Below are positions 20,701 to 32,700 of a stretch of DNA of 64,000 nt, piece by piece. The stretch's first letter is position 1. The number at the start of each line of letters is the position of its first letter. The notes under the pieces are model-generated. The model made no database searches, had not been told where the DNA came from, and was given only the letters and a program-made list of their open reading frames with translations. The position numbers and the translations under genes were made by a program. This DNA is from Opisthorchis felineus (lineage: Eukaryota > Platyhelminthes > Trematoda > Opisthorchiida > Opisthorchiidae), in the NCBI GenBank assembly GCA_004794785.1, contig SJOL01007187.1, positions 1 through 64,000 on the forward strand, given 5' to 3'.

Positions 20701-23700
20701 GATAGCCGATGAATGTAGAATGGTGGCGGTCAATGTTAAATGTGCGTTTAAACATCCTTGGAATCTCGTGCGCAAACACTGACTGATCAAGTCGCTACAT
20801 CATCATCATCATCATGCGAAAACCATCGCATCCAAGATGCGCTCTGTAATTATTTCGTCTTGACTGATCTATGATCAGGAGAGACAAACTCGTGGGAATC
20901 AAGTTGGATTTCGTCCTGAGCGAGTATACACGGACCATGTCTTTTCCTTGAGACAAGCTCGTGAACAACGCGACTCTTCCAAACATCATACGTTGATCTA
21001 TTTTCTTCATCTGAGAGCTGTTTTGACTCTGTCGATCATCAGAAACTTTGGTAGTGTTTGGGGTTCAGAGGTGTCCCTTCTAAATTTATATCCCTTATGA
21101 GGGCACTGTATGAGAACTCCTGTGGGCGTTTACGGGTACACAGAAAGCTTTCACCTTGGTCTACGACAACTATTGGGGTAAGATAAGGCTGCTCTCTCAC
21201 CATTGCTTTACACCTTTGTTATTGGTTTCCTGTTTGAAGCTACTCTGACTACCTCTGAAAACTCGGGGATCAAAATGCTCCCGAGACGTCACTCGCCTCG
21301 TGTACGTGTGACACGCACAAAGCCTTTAGTACCGGGCTGGTCAATGAGCAGAGCTCTGATTAACACAGTCCCCTGATCCTCCAGGTTGTTGGCTGGAACA
21401 AACACGGCTACCTGTTCCCTACAAGTGTAGGCTACTCTGACGGTCTTAAGCCAATCACCAATGCCTTGCGGTTAGGCTTTTCAGCAAGGAGGACCCTAAT
21501 CATCCTCCACTTCAGACCCAGGCTCCTTGACACTATCCCAACCTCCTTACAACCATGAACTGAACATCTACAAATAATCCCGTACCACATTAAACGTCGC
21601 GTGATGCTATCAGCCGAGTTGCCTTACTTGCTGCATACAGCAGGGCGGGTAAGCGAAAACAGGTCACTGTTGACGCCTCTTCTTTCTCTTTCACGTATTT
21701 GCTATCTCCCTGCTTGCACCAGCGAAATCTCCGTGTGATCAATGTCAAGGATTAATAGATCCGTTGGCCGCTCAAGTCTCCATCTACACAGAACCGCTCG
21801 CTATTAGGTCGTCGGTCCACAGTCTGTATGGACAGAAGAAGCAAACGAACACTTCGCTGACTTTCAGTTGCTAGTCATAAACTATGCATTAGTCAAGCAA
21901 GCCAGTGTGTTAGCCAATGCTACGTCCAACATGCAAACCAATTGTGAGTAGGGAAATTTGTGCTTATGAGCTTCTACGTTGATTTTCGACGTTGGGGTCA
22001 TCTTTTAGTTTGCCAGTGTAGAACCTCGTTATAAATATGATATTGATTATCTGGAGGATTCACTCCATTCGAAGCCTAAGTTGTCACAAACCGGAAAGAA
22101 CCAACCAAAACACCCGCCGGTAACCGGTTCTCCTTCCGGCAAGTGGATAAGTCGTTGACGGTTCATATTTGTCATTTTTTCTCGATAGAGAAACCCCCTG
22201 CCTGGGGGCATATTGATATTCCTAAAGGTAATCATTCATTGGAACAACACGGTACTCACCTTTAATACATCTGGCTGCAAACTTGATTTTCTGACCTCTC
22301 GTACTTTCCGTTTTCTTTCTCTGCTTTTTCTCCCAGTTGTTGATGTGGACGACGGAGCGTACTTCGTAGATTGTCGTGTTGTTAGCCCGGTCGTTTCTAT
22401 AGCAGCATAAAAGGCAGTCACATTTCCGAACAACTGGAAAACTTGTTAGATCTTTATATGTCTGATTTCTGATGATGTATAAGTTTCCATTCTCCGATGG
22501 ATGCATGTTCTTTGGTGGTAACGAGAATATTCTTTGCTCAAAGCAAAGCATATTGAGATGTGATCAGCCAACCGATCTTAGTCTGTTTGAGTAGAAAAGC
22601 GGTGATTTCCTATTTGTGGATGTCACCGTTTTGTCCTGACAAACTTCTTTCCGTAGTTTGATCATCCCAGTATGCGAACCGTCAGAGCATTTTCTCAGGC
22701 AAATTTATCTTTTTCACTACTATTTTAGCACCATTTGGCTGCATGCATTCGATCAATCAATGACCGTACAAACCCGCATTCAGTTGGACTTGCCTAGTTG
22801 ACTCTTATAAATGCCTATGGCGAATCTGCATTCACACCTGTTTCGTTTGAACAATCTCCATCTCATCCGGGCGCAGTTCTCCCGGATTCAAGCTTAGTTC
22901 TTATGAGAGTACATCGGCAGCACATATTCTTGACCGTGCCGGGTTGCGAAACATGCACATATACTAGGCAAGTGTTACTCGCGCACGCCGGCGCGCCCGA
23001 ATCGTCGCGTCCTAACTGGCGAGCCTGTTCACGCTTCATTAGTGTGACTGTAACGATTCACGTTATCACAGTGTTGAGTGAATGTCAAACTCGTACGTGT
23101 TATACTTTCCATACACGTGGTGAACTTTAAGCGAATTCAGCTGCATTAAATAGACCGTATGGAGACCAATGTAAGTGGGATTTTTCGCAAAATACTACCA
23201 CCAGATATATCGAGATAGGCCAACGATCTTTCATCTTGAAAGCTTTGTGAAATTCAAATGTAACCTAATGAACACCTTTTTTTTGTTTCGCTGCTCACCA
23301 GTCGAGTCCGGGGTGCTGATGCAACTTACCATTTTGTCGTTACACATTTTCATAAGTCTGTGTAGGTAACCCGACGACTTGTTTTTTGTTTTTGTAAATG
23401 CAATGATCACGTCCTATCTAACTTAGTGGTTAGAACGCGAATTTAGTGACCGGAAGGTCCATGCTTCCAGCCCGACCCCTGCCTCTCGACTTCCCCTGTC
23501 TAGGCTTTGGCAACCTGGCAGTATCCCAGCCCTCATGCTTCCTTCGGGTGGCATGACTGCTAGGCACGAAAACAGTGTTACAGCTGAACGATTATCAGTA
23601 TTTATCTAACTCGTGCTGGCCGCTATTCGTATCTAAACTGAATTCAAGCCGATGCCACGTACACAAAAAGAGCACAGTAGTAAACATTGCTCAGTCTATT

Positions 23701-26700
23701 CTGGGTGAGGTGGACTTTGTGCGTTTTGCTCGCGCTGCTGCGGAATGGGGTTCCACATGACGATGGACTGTCTGCGAATATTTTTTCGCTTTAATGACGT
23801 GGAATCGCGCCGACTCTTAGACGTTTGTGGATTCAAGAAGCAATTGAACTTGTTAGTCCAAATGATGTGCTCAGAAATAAGTAAGCGATACGTTAGGGTT
23901 TTCCCAACTCCCCCTTCATAAACACGCCTCTAGGCACATCAGTCAAGTGACCAAGAGAACCGCCGATTGCAGGCCACCGGTCACGTATGCCGCTTCGAGC
24001 TCATCAATTAGGCGCAGTTCTCCTTCTTATTGCAGATTTTACTTTGTGAATCCGTAAGCTCATTGGTCAGGAAGCTGCATTTTTGCACACTTCATACTTT
24101 TCCATTGTTGTTAGCTATATCGGGCTTATAGCATCCTCGTTCTGTCGACACTATGAGCTACGAATTCCAGGTGATAATGTAGTCGGTGCAGTGTGTCGTG
24201 TTGATGTTATTATAACCGTCAGCCCCCGAGCTTCCTGGACCAACTGGATACCAGTAAACAGCCGTCTGTTTGCCGTTCGTCTGTTTTCTTTCCAAAGAAT
24301 TAGAAAAAATTTGCGCATAGTCGCATAGAAGCACCCATGTCAAGGACCAACCGGCCGTTTATCCGCCACGAAGAGTTCATATATTCCGAGTCGCCGGAGA
24401 TCCTGCCTCAGTCGATTGGATACGCCACTTAGTGGCGTGTTTAATTCATACGATAGATGTTGATGCTTTGTAATTATGCAGTGATTACCAGTTTGGGCGT
24501 AAATGTCGCCATCTCGCTGGCTTACGATTGATCAACTGTGGAGCCAAGTTGATCAAATAACCATTACTTACCAATGGCGAAGCTCAGTACTCTACTGCTA
24601 ATCATTCTGGAATACACAGGTTGACTCAGGTTGTTCCCTTGTCCGGTGGAGATTTTCGTCTATTCTTCCAATAAAAATCCGTTCAGTCGTTAAAAAGCTT
24701 TCCCAACCACAAACTAAGCTAAACCAAAAATTTTTGTGACATGGTTTAAGGGTGTTCTCTTCCAGAAGATAAACAAGTGGGAAGAGGTGAAGATCGCTGT
24801 GTGTGACGCTGGATACTCAGAATGTGGCGTCTTAATAACAGTAACCACTGCATCTCAAAATGTTCACTGTTACTTACTTCGATACGCTGTGTCACTTCGG
24901 ACTCAGAGCATAATATGACTGCGGGTTCTACTAAACGTGGACTCAGCCTAAGCTTGTGTCCATAAGGAGGCGTGGGGCGACCAGGAGCTTCAAGTAACTG
25001 ACTAGACTAGTACAGTAAGGAAAGCCGTGGAAGTTATCACAGTTGATCCGCATCACAGGACCCAAGAGACCATCTACTACCGAGTGAATTAAATGTCATC
25101 TAGGAGATCCTATGTAAATTAAGAGCCACTATCTAGACTGGTAACCGTCGGTATGTGTACCTATATTTTGCACTCGACCACCCCAAATGAAACCGTTGTT
25201 TGTGACTTCACACTACCGCCACAGTTTATGAAATGCTAATCTACCTTTGTGTCTTCATACGCCGTCAAGCAGCCGGGCCAATCAAACTTTCCTCAGCATC
25301 ATTTAAAGTCGGTGATGGGTCTTTCTGTTCTTCCTTAAATGGGTATGTTTCATCTAGGAACACTAGGGTCAGTTAATTACTACGCAGAAAATGCACACAA
25401 AGTAACCATTTCAGCCATGGAAATACAAGCCCTACATCTATCGTAACACACTAGCCAGCTTCAATAATGGGATAACGCCTAACCTTAGCACACAAGAGGC
25501 AAATCCGAGAGCATTAAACAGTATTTTCGGGTATATTGTTAGCATTTTTACATCAGCTCAAGTTTTCGAGCAGTGCACATTCTAACCAAGCAACAAGCGT
25601 GGTTTTCCTCAGCTTCCAGGAGGCCTTCGACTCCGTGGTTCTACCTGTACTTGGCCAAAAGAAAATGGCCTTGGAATCCGTAAATATAGTTTGTGCTCTT
25701 TGTTCTCGTACTTCTCGCCATTTAAAAGTTCAAAAGACGCTCGTCAAAACTTTTTCTCAGGTAATCAAGGCTTTTTGCTCAGTTACATCGAAAACACCTG
25801 TGAATCCTGTTACCGAGATCATATCTGGGGACTTTGACTATATAGACGACATAGTCGTCTTGCTTAACGATTGTCCGGCCGCGCAGTTCGCTCTAAACGG
25901 AATGTGGGAAGCAGTCCCTTGCTTTGTCCTGCGTTTCGCGCCGTCAAAATAGAGTTATTTTAGCGTTTTCAGCTTCCCTATATCCTTCAATGTCAGGCGT
26001 TTCAGATTTCAGGCCGGTATACATATTCTCATCCGCAGAAGCCTTAATTTTAGCGTATGGTGTAGTTAGCACACGCAATTTCCAAGCGAGAGTAGCATTC
26101 TCCAACCTGCGTCATTCGTGGCGACAGAAATAAATCCAACGAAAGAAAAAGGGCCGGGAATAACAGATAACCGTAGAAGCAAGCCTACTCTGTTATTGCA
26201 ATATTGGTTCCTCCAAACAGAGGATCTTAAACTTGTTTAGCAGCTTAATCGTCGGTGCCTTCAAGTATAGCAAAACCCAGCCGCCTGAAACGGGTTTCCA
26301 GCAGAATCTCACGCAGTTGAGTACTTGTTAATGAATCAGAATCACCGGAGCAGCAAACAGGCACATGTGGGTATTTGGAACATGCAGTACACACGCCCAA
26401 CTACCGTTTTACGAAGCAAATCACTAACTCCACCCCGAAACTTTGTTAGTGAAGGGTCGCGGTAGGACATTGAAACACGAGTGTTAAACTGTGGGCTGTA
26501 GGATCTTCCCGCTTTTCTGCTAAGGGTCCACGTCAGCTTTCTTATACATGGCTCCAAACCCCATATGGTATGGCACATAATCGATTTTAGTGGAAAGCAT
26601 GCTGCCGCTTCCTATTCGAACCGTCTAGCTCAGGTTTGCCTGTCTTGAATTCATGTTTGCTGAGGTTCGCGATGGCGTCTTAGTGTGTGACATGATGCGT

Positions 26701-29700
26701 GAATGTGTTTCCGATGCTGATCCAAGTTGTAGGCACTCTGTTTTTGGTTGTCTACCCTACGGACATAAGATCCCTTTCTCATGGTCATGAAGCATTTCGA
26801 CACCATGATTTACTGCTAGTGCATCGCTTTCAATGAATACACTTGAAGTGCTCCGCCTGAAGGAGCCTCTACGGGTCGAAAATATTTTGAACAACAAAGC
26901 ATGTATGCGCGTGGCTGCCGGCGTCCCCCGGTTGAGGGAATACTAGGTGTTCAAAAAAAAACATTTTGCCAACTGCGTACGCGTCACTTATTGCGGCGAT
27001 CAAACCCATGTACCGACGTGCATATCAAACATTCCCCAAGGTCCGATAGTGTCACTGAAGTGGAATCCGTTCGGTAGGTGAAAATCGGAAGAAGGCAGTG
27101 AAGGAAAATTCTCTGTGTGCCGTTACGAGTCTCACCTTTTTGAGCTGATGATGTGCCCTCTTCTTTTGGAAGAGCTTCTATGGGCTCTACCTCTTCAACA
27201 CCTTCTGGAGGTTGTTCTGTAGGAGGCTCTTCCGCTCGTGTGTGAGTAGCGCACTGTACCAGCGCCTCGAAGAAGTCAAAGAACGTTAACTAAAGTGAAA
27301 ACAATGCATGCAATTTAATCGCAATCTTCTACTTCGGTATTAAAAACAGCCCAAAATTTCAATGAAACTGAACTACTTCTCTCTCCCGAAAGCGCTAAAT
27401 GTGGAACAAACTAAACTTATAGGCACCTACTTTCGCTTAGGTTTTCCGCATGGAAAATAAATGCATAGAACAGCCTGTCCTTGAGGACAGGCTGTTTTCG
27501 CTGTGGAGTTTGACTACTTACACTTACATGCCAGCGGCAATGTGTGACTTTGTTCCAGCACGCTTGATTAAATGATGCTGGTACTCTAAAAATCGATTGT
27601 GAACATTGATTGTCCCTCAGAAAAAATGAAACAAAGACTAGAAGTTAAGTAAGCAATCGGAATACGAGCTAGTGGACATACTGGCCACTGAGTTATAAGT
27701 TCGAGTCTAGAGAAAAGGTAAGCGGCTTTTTTGGTTTTAAGATCGCCAGCAATATTGGTGATTTGATTTTGGAATACACTAATAATAGTAATAACAGTTA
27801 CTTTTTTGGGCGCTACTGATGTGCACTAAGCACGAACAATCATTCATTCGCGGAAGTTTATCCCGAACAGCATGATGTCATACTCGAAAAATACAAGGAT
27901 TTATGAAAATGACTAATACTGTGGAATATCGATTTCACGGAGTTTTTATTTCTACTCATAATCGTTCATTTCACATTCTTTTCTATGTGAACCGCTTAGT
28001 GAAAGCGAATGTTGCATTGTCCGGAAGACATCATTCCGAAATTTCCCACGCCCGTATTCGCAACGTTTATTGTAGCAAACGTGACCCTTCTACGTTGAAT
28101 ATATGTGATGCCTAGCATAACAAGCTATTATCAGATGTGCACAAGATTGCTTCCGTGCTCACTGGTCATTCACCGGAGCAGTACTCTAGCCAGGCAGTTT
28201 GAATGATTCGACATCTCGTATGTTGTATTTACTCTGGATATGGGAAATATAAGGGAATTCAGGCAATACAGTAGCCACAGAGCTAAGGAATTCCACACAG
28301 CTGATGGCGTTCCTTTTGAAAAACCTCGTACTTCTGAACACTTCCTTCACTACTATACTTCGCCACTTTGCCTGCGTTTATTTCATGCATTTTGTCCGAT
28401 TTGCAAAGAGCGAAAATGCAACTTTCATTTACATCATTGTACTAAGTCAAGGAGGTAAACCCCATAGCCCAGAGCATCCACTTATGTGAGTAGCTTTAGA
28501 TCCAGATTCGCTTGTTGCCCAAATCCCCAAAGTGTGTAAAAGTGGAGAACTCACTTCGACATCGAGATTACATTCCGTCGGAGGACCTGCCGCGGGGTTG
28601 TTAGCGCAAAGTAGCTCCACAACGTCTTTTGTAGTCAACTTCGCGTCCAAAAGCTCGTAGTCCTGAAGAAGCATTTATTGAGATGTGCGCAGCAAATGCA
28701 GACTAATCCATATATTATATATATTACTTTACTGATAAGTCAGATAATCTCCAGTTCTCTGGGGCCTATCGAGTTAGAGCAGTTTTCTATCACTAAGATG
28801 GATGGTCACATAAACTCCGAACCACAGATCAGAGACACAAAATAAGGAGTGTAAATTTAACCAGACACATCTACAGGCATTCCACCGCAAACCGAAAGAT
28901 AGAACGACCAACCCTCAACTTCACTCACCATTACCAGGATCTTGTGAAGGCTCTCCAGGTGGATCTTTACTCAATCTTCACTGTTCCTCTCGGTAATTTG
29001 GTCCACCACATTGGTCGGTAATGTATGCACTCGTGGAGGTACTGAGGTCACCGGTGCAGTCAGCTGGTCACAGATCGTCATATCCAAAATTGGGTACTCC
29101 AAGGATACATTAAGGCATGATACTGAGCCATTCTGAATTATAGCTGATGCTTGTAGTAAACGTAATGTCATTATATCTCATCCCCTGTTGGGCGTTATGT
29201 TTTGGACAGTTGCAATAAGTTTTCCTCCGTTTGCTGATATGTTTTTTTAAATTATCCGCTATTCCTCAGTACTCTCTACTCTGACAATTCTCGATTTTAA
29301 TGCACTAACTCGTTTCCAAAGCGTAGGTTGCTTCAAGTGACATTTTGCTCCTCATTCTGAGTTAGTATATGCTAAAAAACCGACGAGCAATGCACAGCTG
29401 TGACATCCTTTCCTAGAATCACTACCAGGGTATTCCACAGGTCTCTAGGGCAATTGAAACTTGTAACCCTCCAGTTAGTAGTTGAACAGTGTACATTCGA
29501 CCAAGAGGATTTGGTCAGCAGTGTGATTACCTCGTACATGGAAAAGATATGGCGCCTTTAACCAGTCTGTACAAATCACGTACTTCATCAATGAATGGCT
29601 CCTCTAGTGATGATTTTGTACTGCGACTTCAAAATCTTCCATCTAGCTACAAACCTGCGCTGTTGCTTCCATCATTCTTCTATTTCTTTCTTTGTCGGCT

Positions 29701-32700
29701 TCTACGAAATTCATGCCGGAAATTTCCACTACTCGCTTTTGTACTCCCTGTCTCCGGTCGGAAGAATTTTCTTTCAAAGATTTTTGTTGCATTCAGATGT
29801 AGCTAACCTTGACGTAATGTCATTTTTCGTTTTATTAGAAAACAAAATGACGTTATGGGGGTGTGACCTCGTACATTCGACGAAGCATTGTCTCCCGAGA
29901 CAAAAATTACATTCCGGTAAACTGTGATTAATGACAAGTTTCTACGCAAGGGCTGTTTTGCAGACTGAAATTTCTTGAAGAGACTTTTCAATAAGGTTCA
30001 CTTGTGCATTCACGTACAGCGACCACCGTGTGAGCCGGTCGAATTTAGCAACTCCGTTGAAGTGGGTCCTCTAGACGGTCACATTACGCGGGGTCCGTCT
30101 ATGGATAATGTCATTGATGCCCCTTTGGTTTTGAGGAAGCGACAGCGTAAATGTTCAGACGATACGTCATCTGCCCTGATTTTTTTGACCGGGAATGATA
30201 GAACGCAATCTTTGAAAATATTAAGAAAATGTATTTATTCAGAGGAATGGTTACCGTTTGGTGTATGCTACGTAGATATTTCGTCATCGCATTAAATCTG
30301 CAAGAAACCAGAAACTCTTTACCTAGCCCAATTCACAACTACACCGAGTTCCACAACTTGAGCATTCGCACTGGAATTCATGTATCCGAACAATATCACG
30401 ACTACCGGGAATACATTTGCCTTTCAAACATATTGAAATTTATCTTATCCAGGGGAGATTCAATGGTAAAACATATTTCAATCGACAGCCTGGTTGGCTT
30501 TATGATTAGTATTTTGTGTGTGTAATACTACAGGAACCGGAGAGGACAAACAAATCCCATGAAACTCATTACTTACTCTTAACATGAATAGAAATTGTCG
30601 CATTGTAATCGTTGAACCCGGATTAGTTGGCTAAAAGGAAATGAAAAGTTACTTTTTTATAGTATGGAATAGGCCGGTGTGAAAAGGCTACAACGACATA
30701 TCTGCACTACAGCTACCGACATCCCTGCACCAATCGAACTAATGTTGGTTTACTTTTGCAAAGCTTTCCTCCATTGAAGTCCAATTCTATAGGCGCATTT
30801 ATGTGTCACCAACTTAGTTACTTTTAGTAACGTGAAAAATATCTGCCTACTAGCAACTCAAAATAGCTACTATAGCAGATAGATGGGTATTTATTAGATC
30901 TCATGGGACACATCAGGATTTTATCTTGTTTCGCTGATTCATTAACATACGTGATTGTCATTAATTGCGGAAATATTAGGGTCGCCATTAACAAGTGGTC
31001 GAAAAGCATGTTATAACTCAATATCGTAAACAACGGACGGTATTTCTTGGATCACCGTTAACTGAATCTCCGCAATGGAGCAACTGGCTTTCATTATGAT
31101 AGGGCTCAGATTCTCAGGTGATCCGCAATGCTGCCATCCAATGAATGATGATCAGCGATCGGGCTCGAGAGAATTTGAATCGGATCCCGAGTTGAGTAAT
31201 ATATTTCATCTGGTTTGTTGAGCCTGAACCACTCTATATGTGGGATGAAGATAAAGCTTCAACACGACGCAAGTTTGGGTGACTCGGACCAAGTTTTTTT
31301 TGGGACAAGTGATATTCATGAGACTTAGGATGATAAACTGGTAGTTCCGAACCACGGATTCGGATATTCTGTCGACTAGCCGCACTTCGACACCGGTCAT
31401 CAAAATCTTCCCGTTTGCAGATAACTTCTGCGCTAAGCGACTAGGCTTTAAACCCGTCCATAGGAACAACGCAGAATGCTGTCGAGCATGCGTGAGTCTT
31501 TTTATAGTCTGATTACATTTCTGTTCGACAAAGTCCTCGTGTGTTGGAAGGAGATTTACCTGCTTTTTCATCGACTATCGGTTGGTTAAATTGTATAATC
31601 TCATGTCAAAACATGGTGATGCACTCAGAACAAGGCTTGATCACTGGGAATTTCCCTTGCGTCAACAAAGACAGTGTCACCATGGTAATCGGCAGTCTGA
31701 TTAGGCCTGTCAAATGATTCGATATTTTCAAAGGATTTGAAATTCACCCTCCGAACGTCTGAAACTAAAGTGCCCCTCTAGCGTATGCAGGGTTGATCAG
31801 GTAACAAACAACAAAAAATCACTTGAAGTGATGGTTGTCTTCGTTTCAAAAGGAACGGTGGAATGGTCCGCCATAAACTCAGAATCAAGCCTTCATTAAC
31901 GAGTTGTGTGAGCTTGAACGAATGAAACGAGCCTGAAAGTTACACGCAAGGTACTACGGATGGCCTATAGGGCCTGTCAACTACAACGTGAAATCTAGTG
32001 AAGCTTTGATCCCAGAATTTAGGTCGACTTTGTTCCGTTGCAGATGGAAGAGGTGACTGAAGCATCCCACGTTTTTCACTGTTGGGCATATGCGGGTAAT
32101 AACCGTGTCGCAGAAAAGTCCATGACTTAATGTATTATACTTGCAATGCAGGTACCAATGGCACCGATAGCATCGTTGCTACTGGACGCTCTGAATCCTA
32201 TCTAGTAGAAAAATTACTGAGTGGCCTAGTGAAAGATGCATGCATTTCGTAGTGTCCCAACATTGCGAAAATCAATCACCAGAAGAAGCTGATTCATAGT
32301 TCAGCAACATGAGGTAAGCCACACGGTTACAGATCGTGTAGGTCAGTCGTCCAACCGTGAAAAACAGAAAATATTACTTTACCAAGTCTAGGGCAAATTG
32401 ATGGTTAGAGCGAGTGGTTTAGGAGCACACAGCAAGCAGACTTCGGGTCGGGTGGAGTTTCCCTTGCACTACAGGTTAGTAAATTCTAAGTTCAACCCAG
32501 AAGTATGTAGCAAAACGTTGATATGGGTGGTTGTGATTGCTTTCTCTCAAAAATGAATCTCGTAATTTGAGAATGTTTATTTCCACCCATTACTTTCTAC
32601 CCTATTGCAGTGTGTCTCCACTCTTCTGAATAGGTTTGAAATGCAGCTTTCTCTCTGTAGCACTGCGTAGTTATTGTAGTCTTCCACCGTTCCGGTTGTC

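Larger units (their letters stand above)
17730..22259 (-). other. RSPH10B-like intron 15
   Basis: 4.5 kb with one SINE (18435), RTE reverse transcriptase pieces (18735-19370 and 20860-21310, both +), a possible LTR remnant with 49-bp direct repeats (about 19600-19900) and a short (CAT)6 run at 20798. Nothing is recognised in 21311-22259. Confidence 0.75.
22397..27135 (-). other. RSPH10B-like intron 14
   Basis: 4.7 kb with one SINE (23415), an RTE endonuclease fragment (24100-24430) and an RTE reverse transcriptase fragment (25520-25955), all on +. Nothing is recognised in 25956-27135 apart from short open frames. Confidence 0.75.

Noticed and set aside
28971..29171. 66-residue - frame as an extra RSPH10B exon
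   Set aside because: The MTLRLLQ start resembles the [10 protein letters not shown] exon, but no donor fits, and exon 12 at 30577-30630 fills this position in phase.
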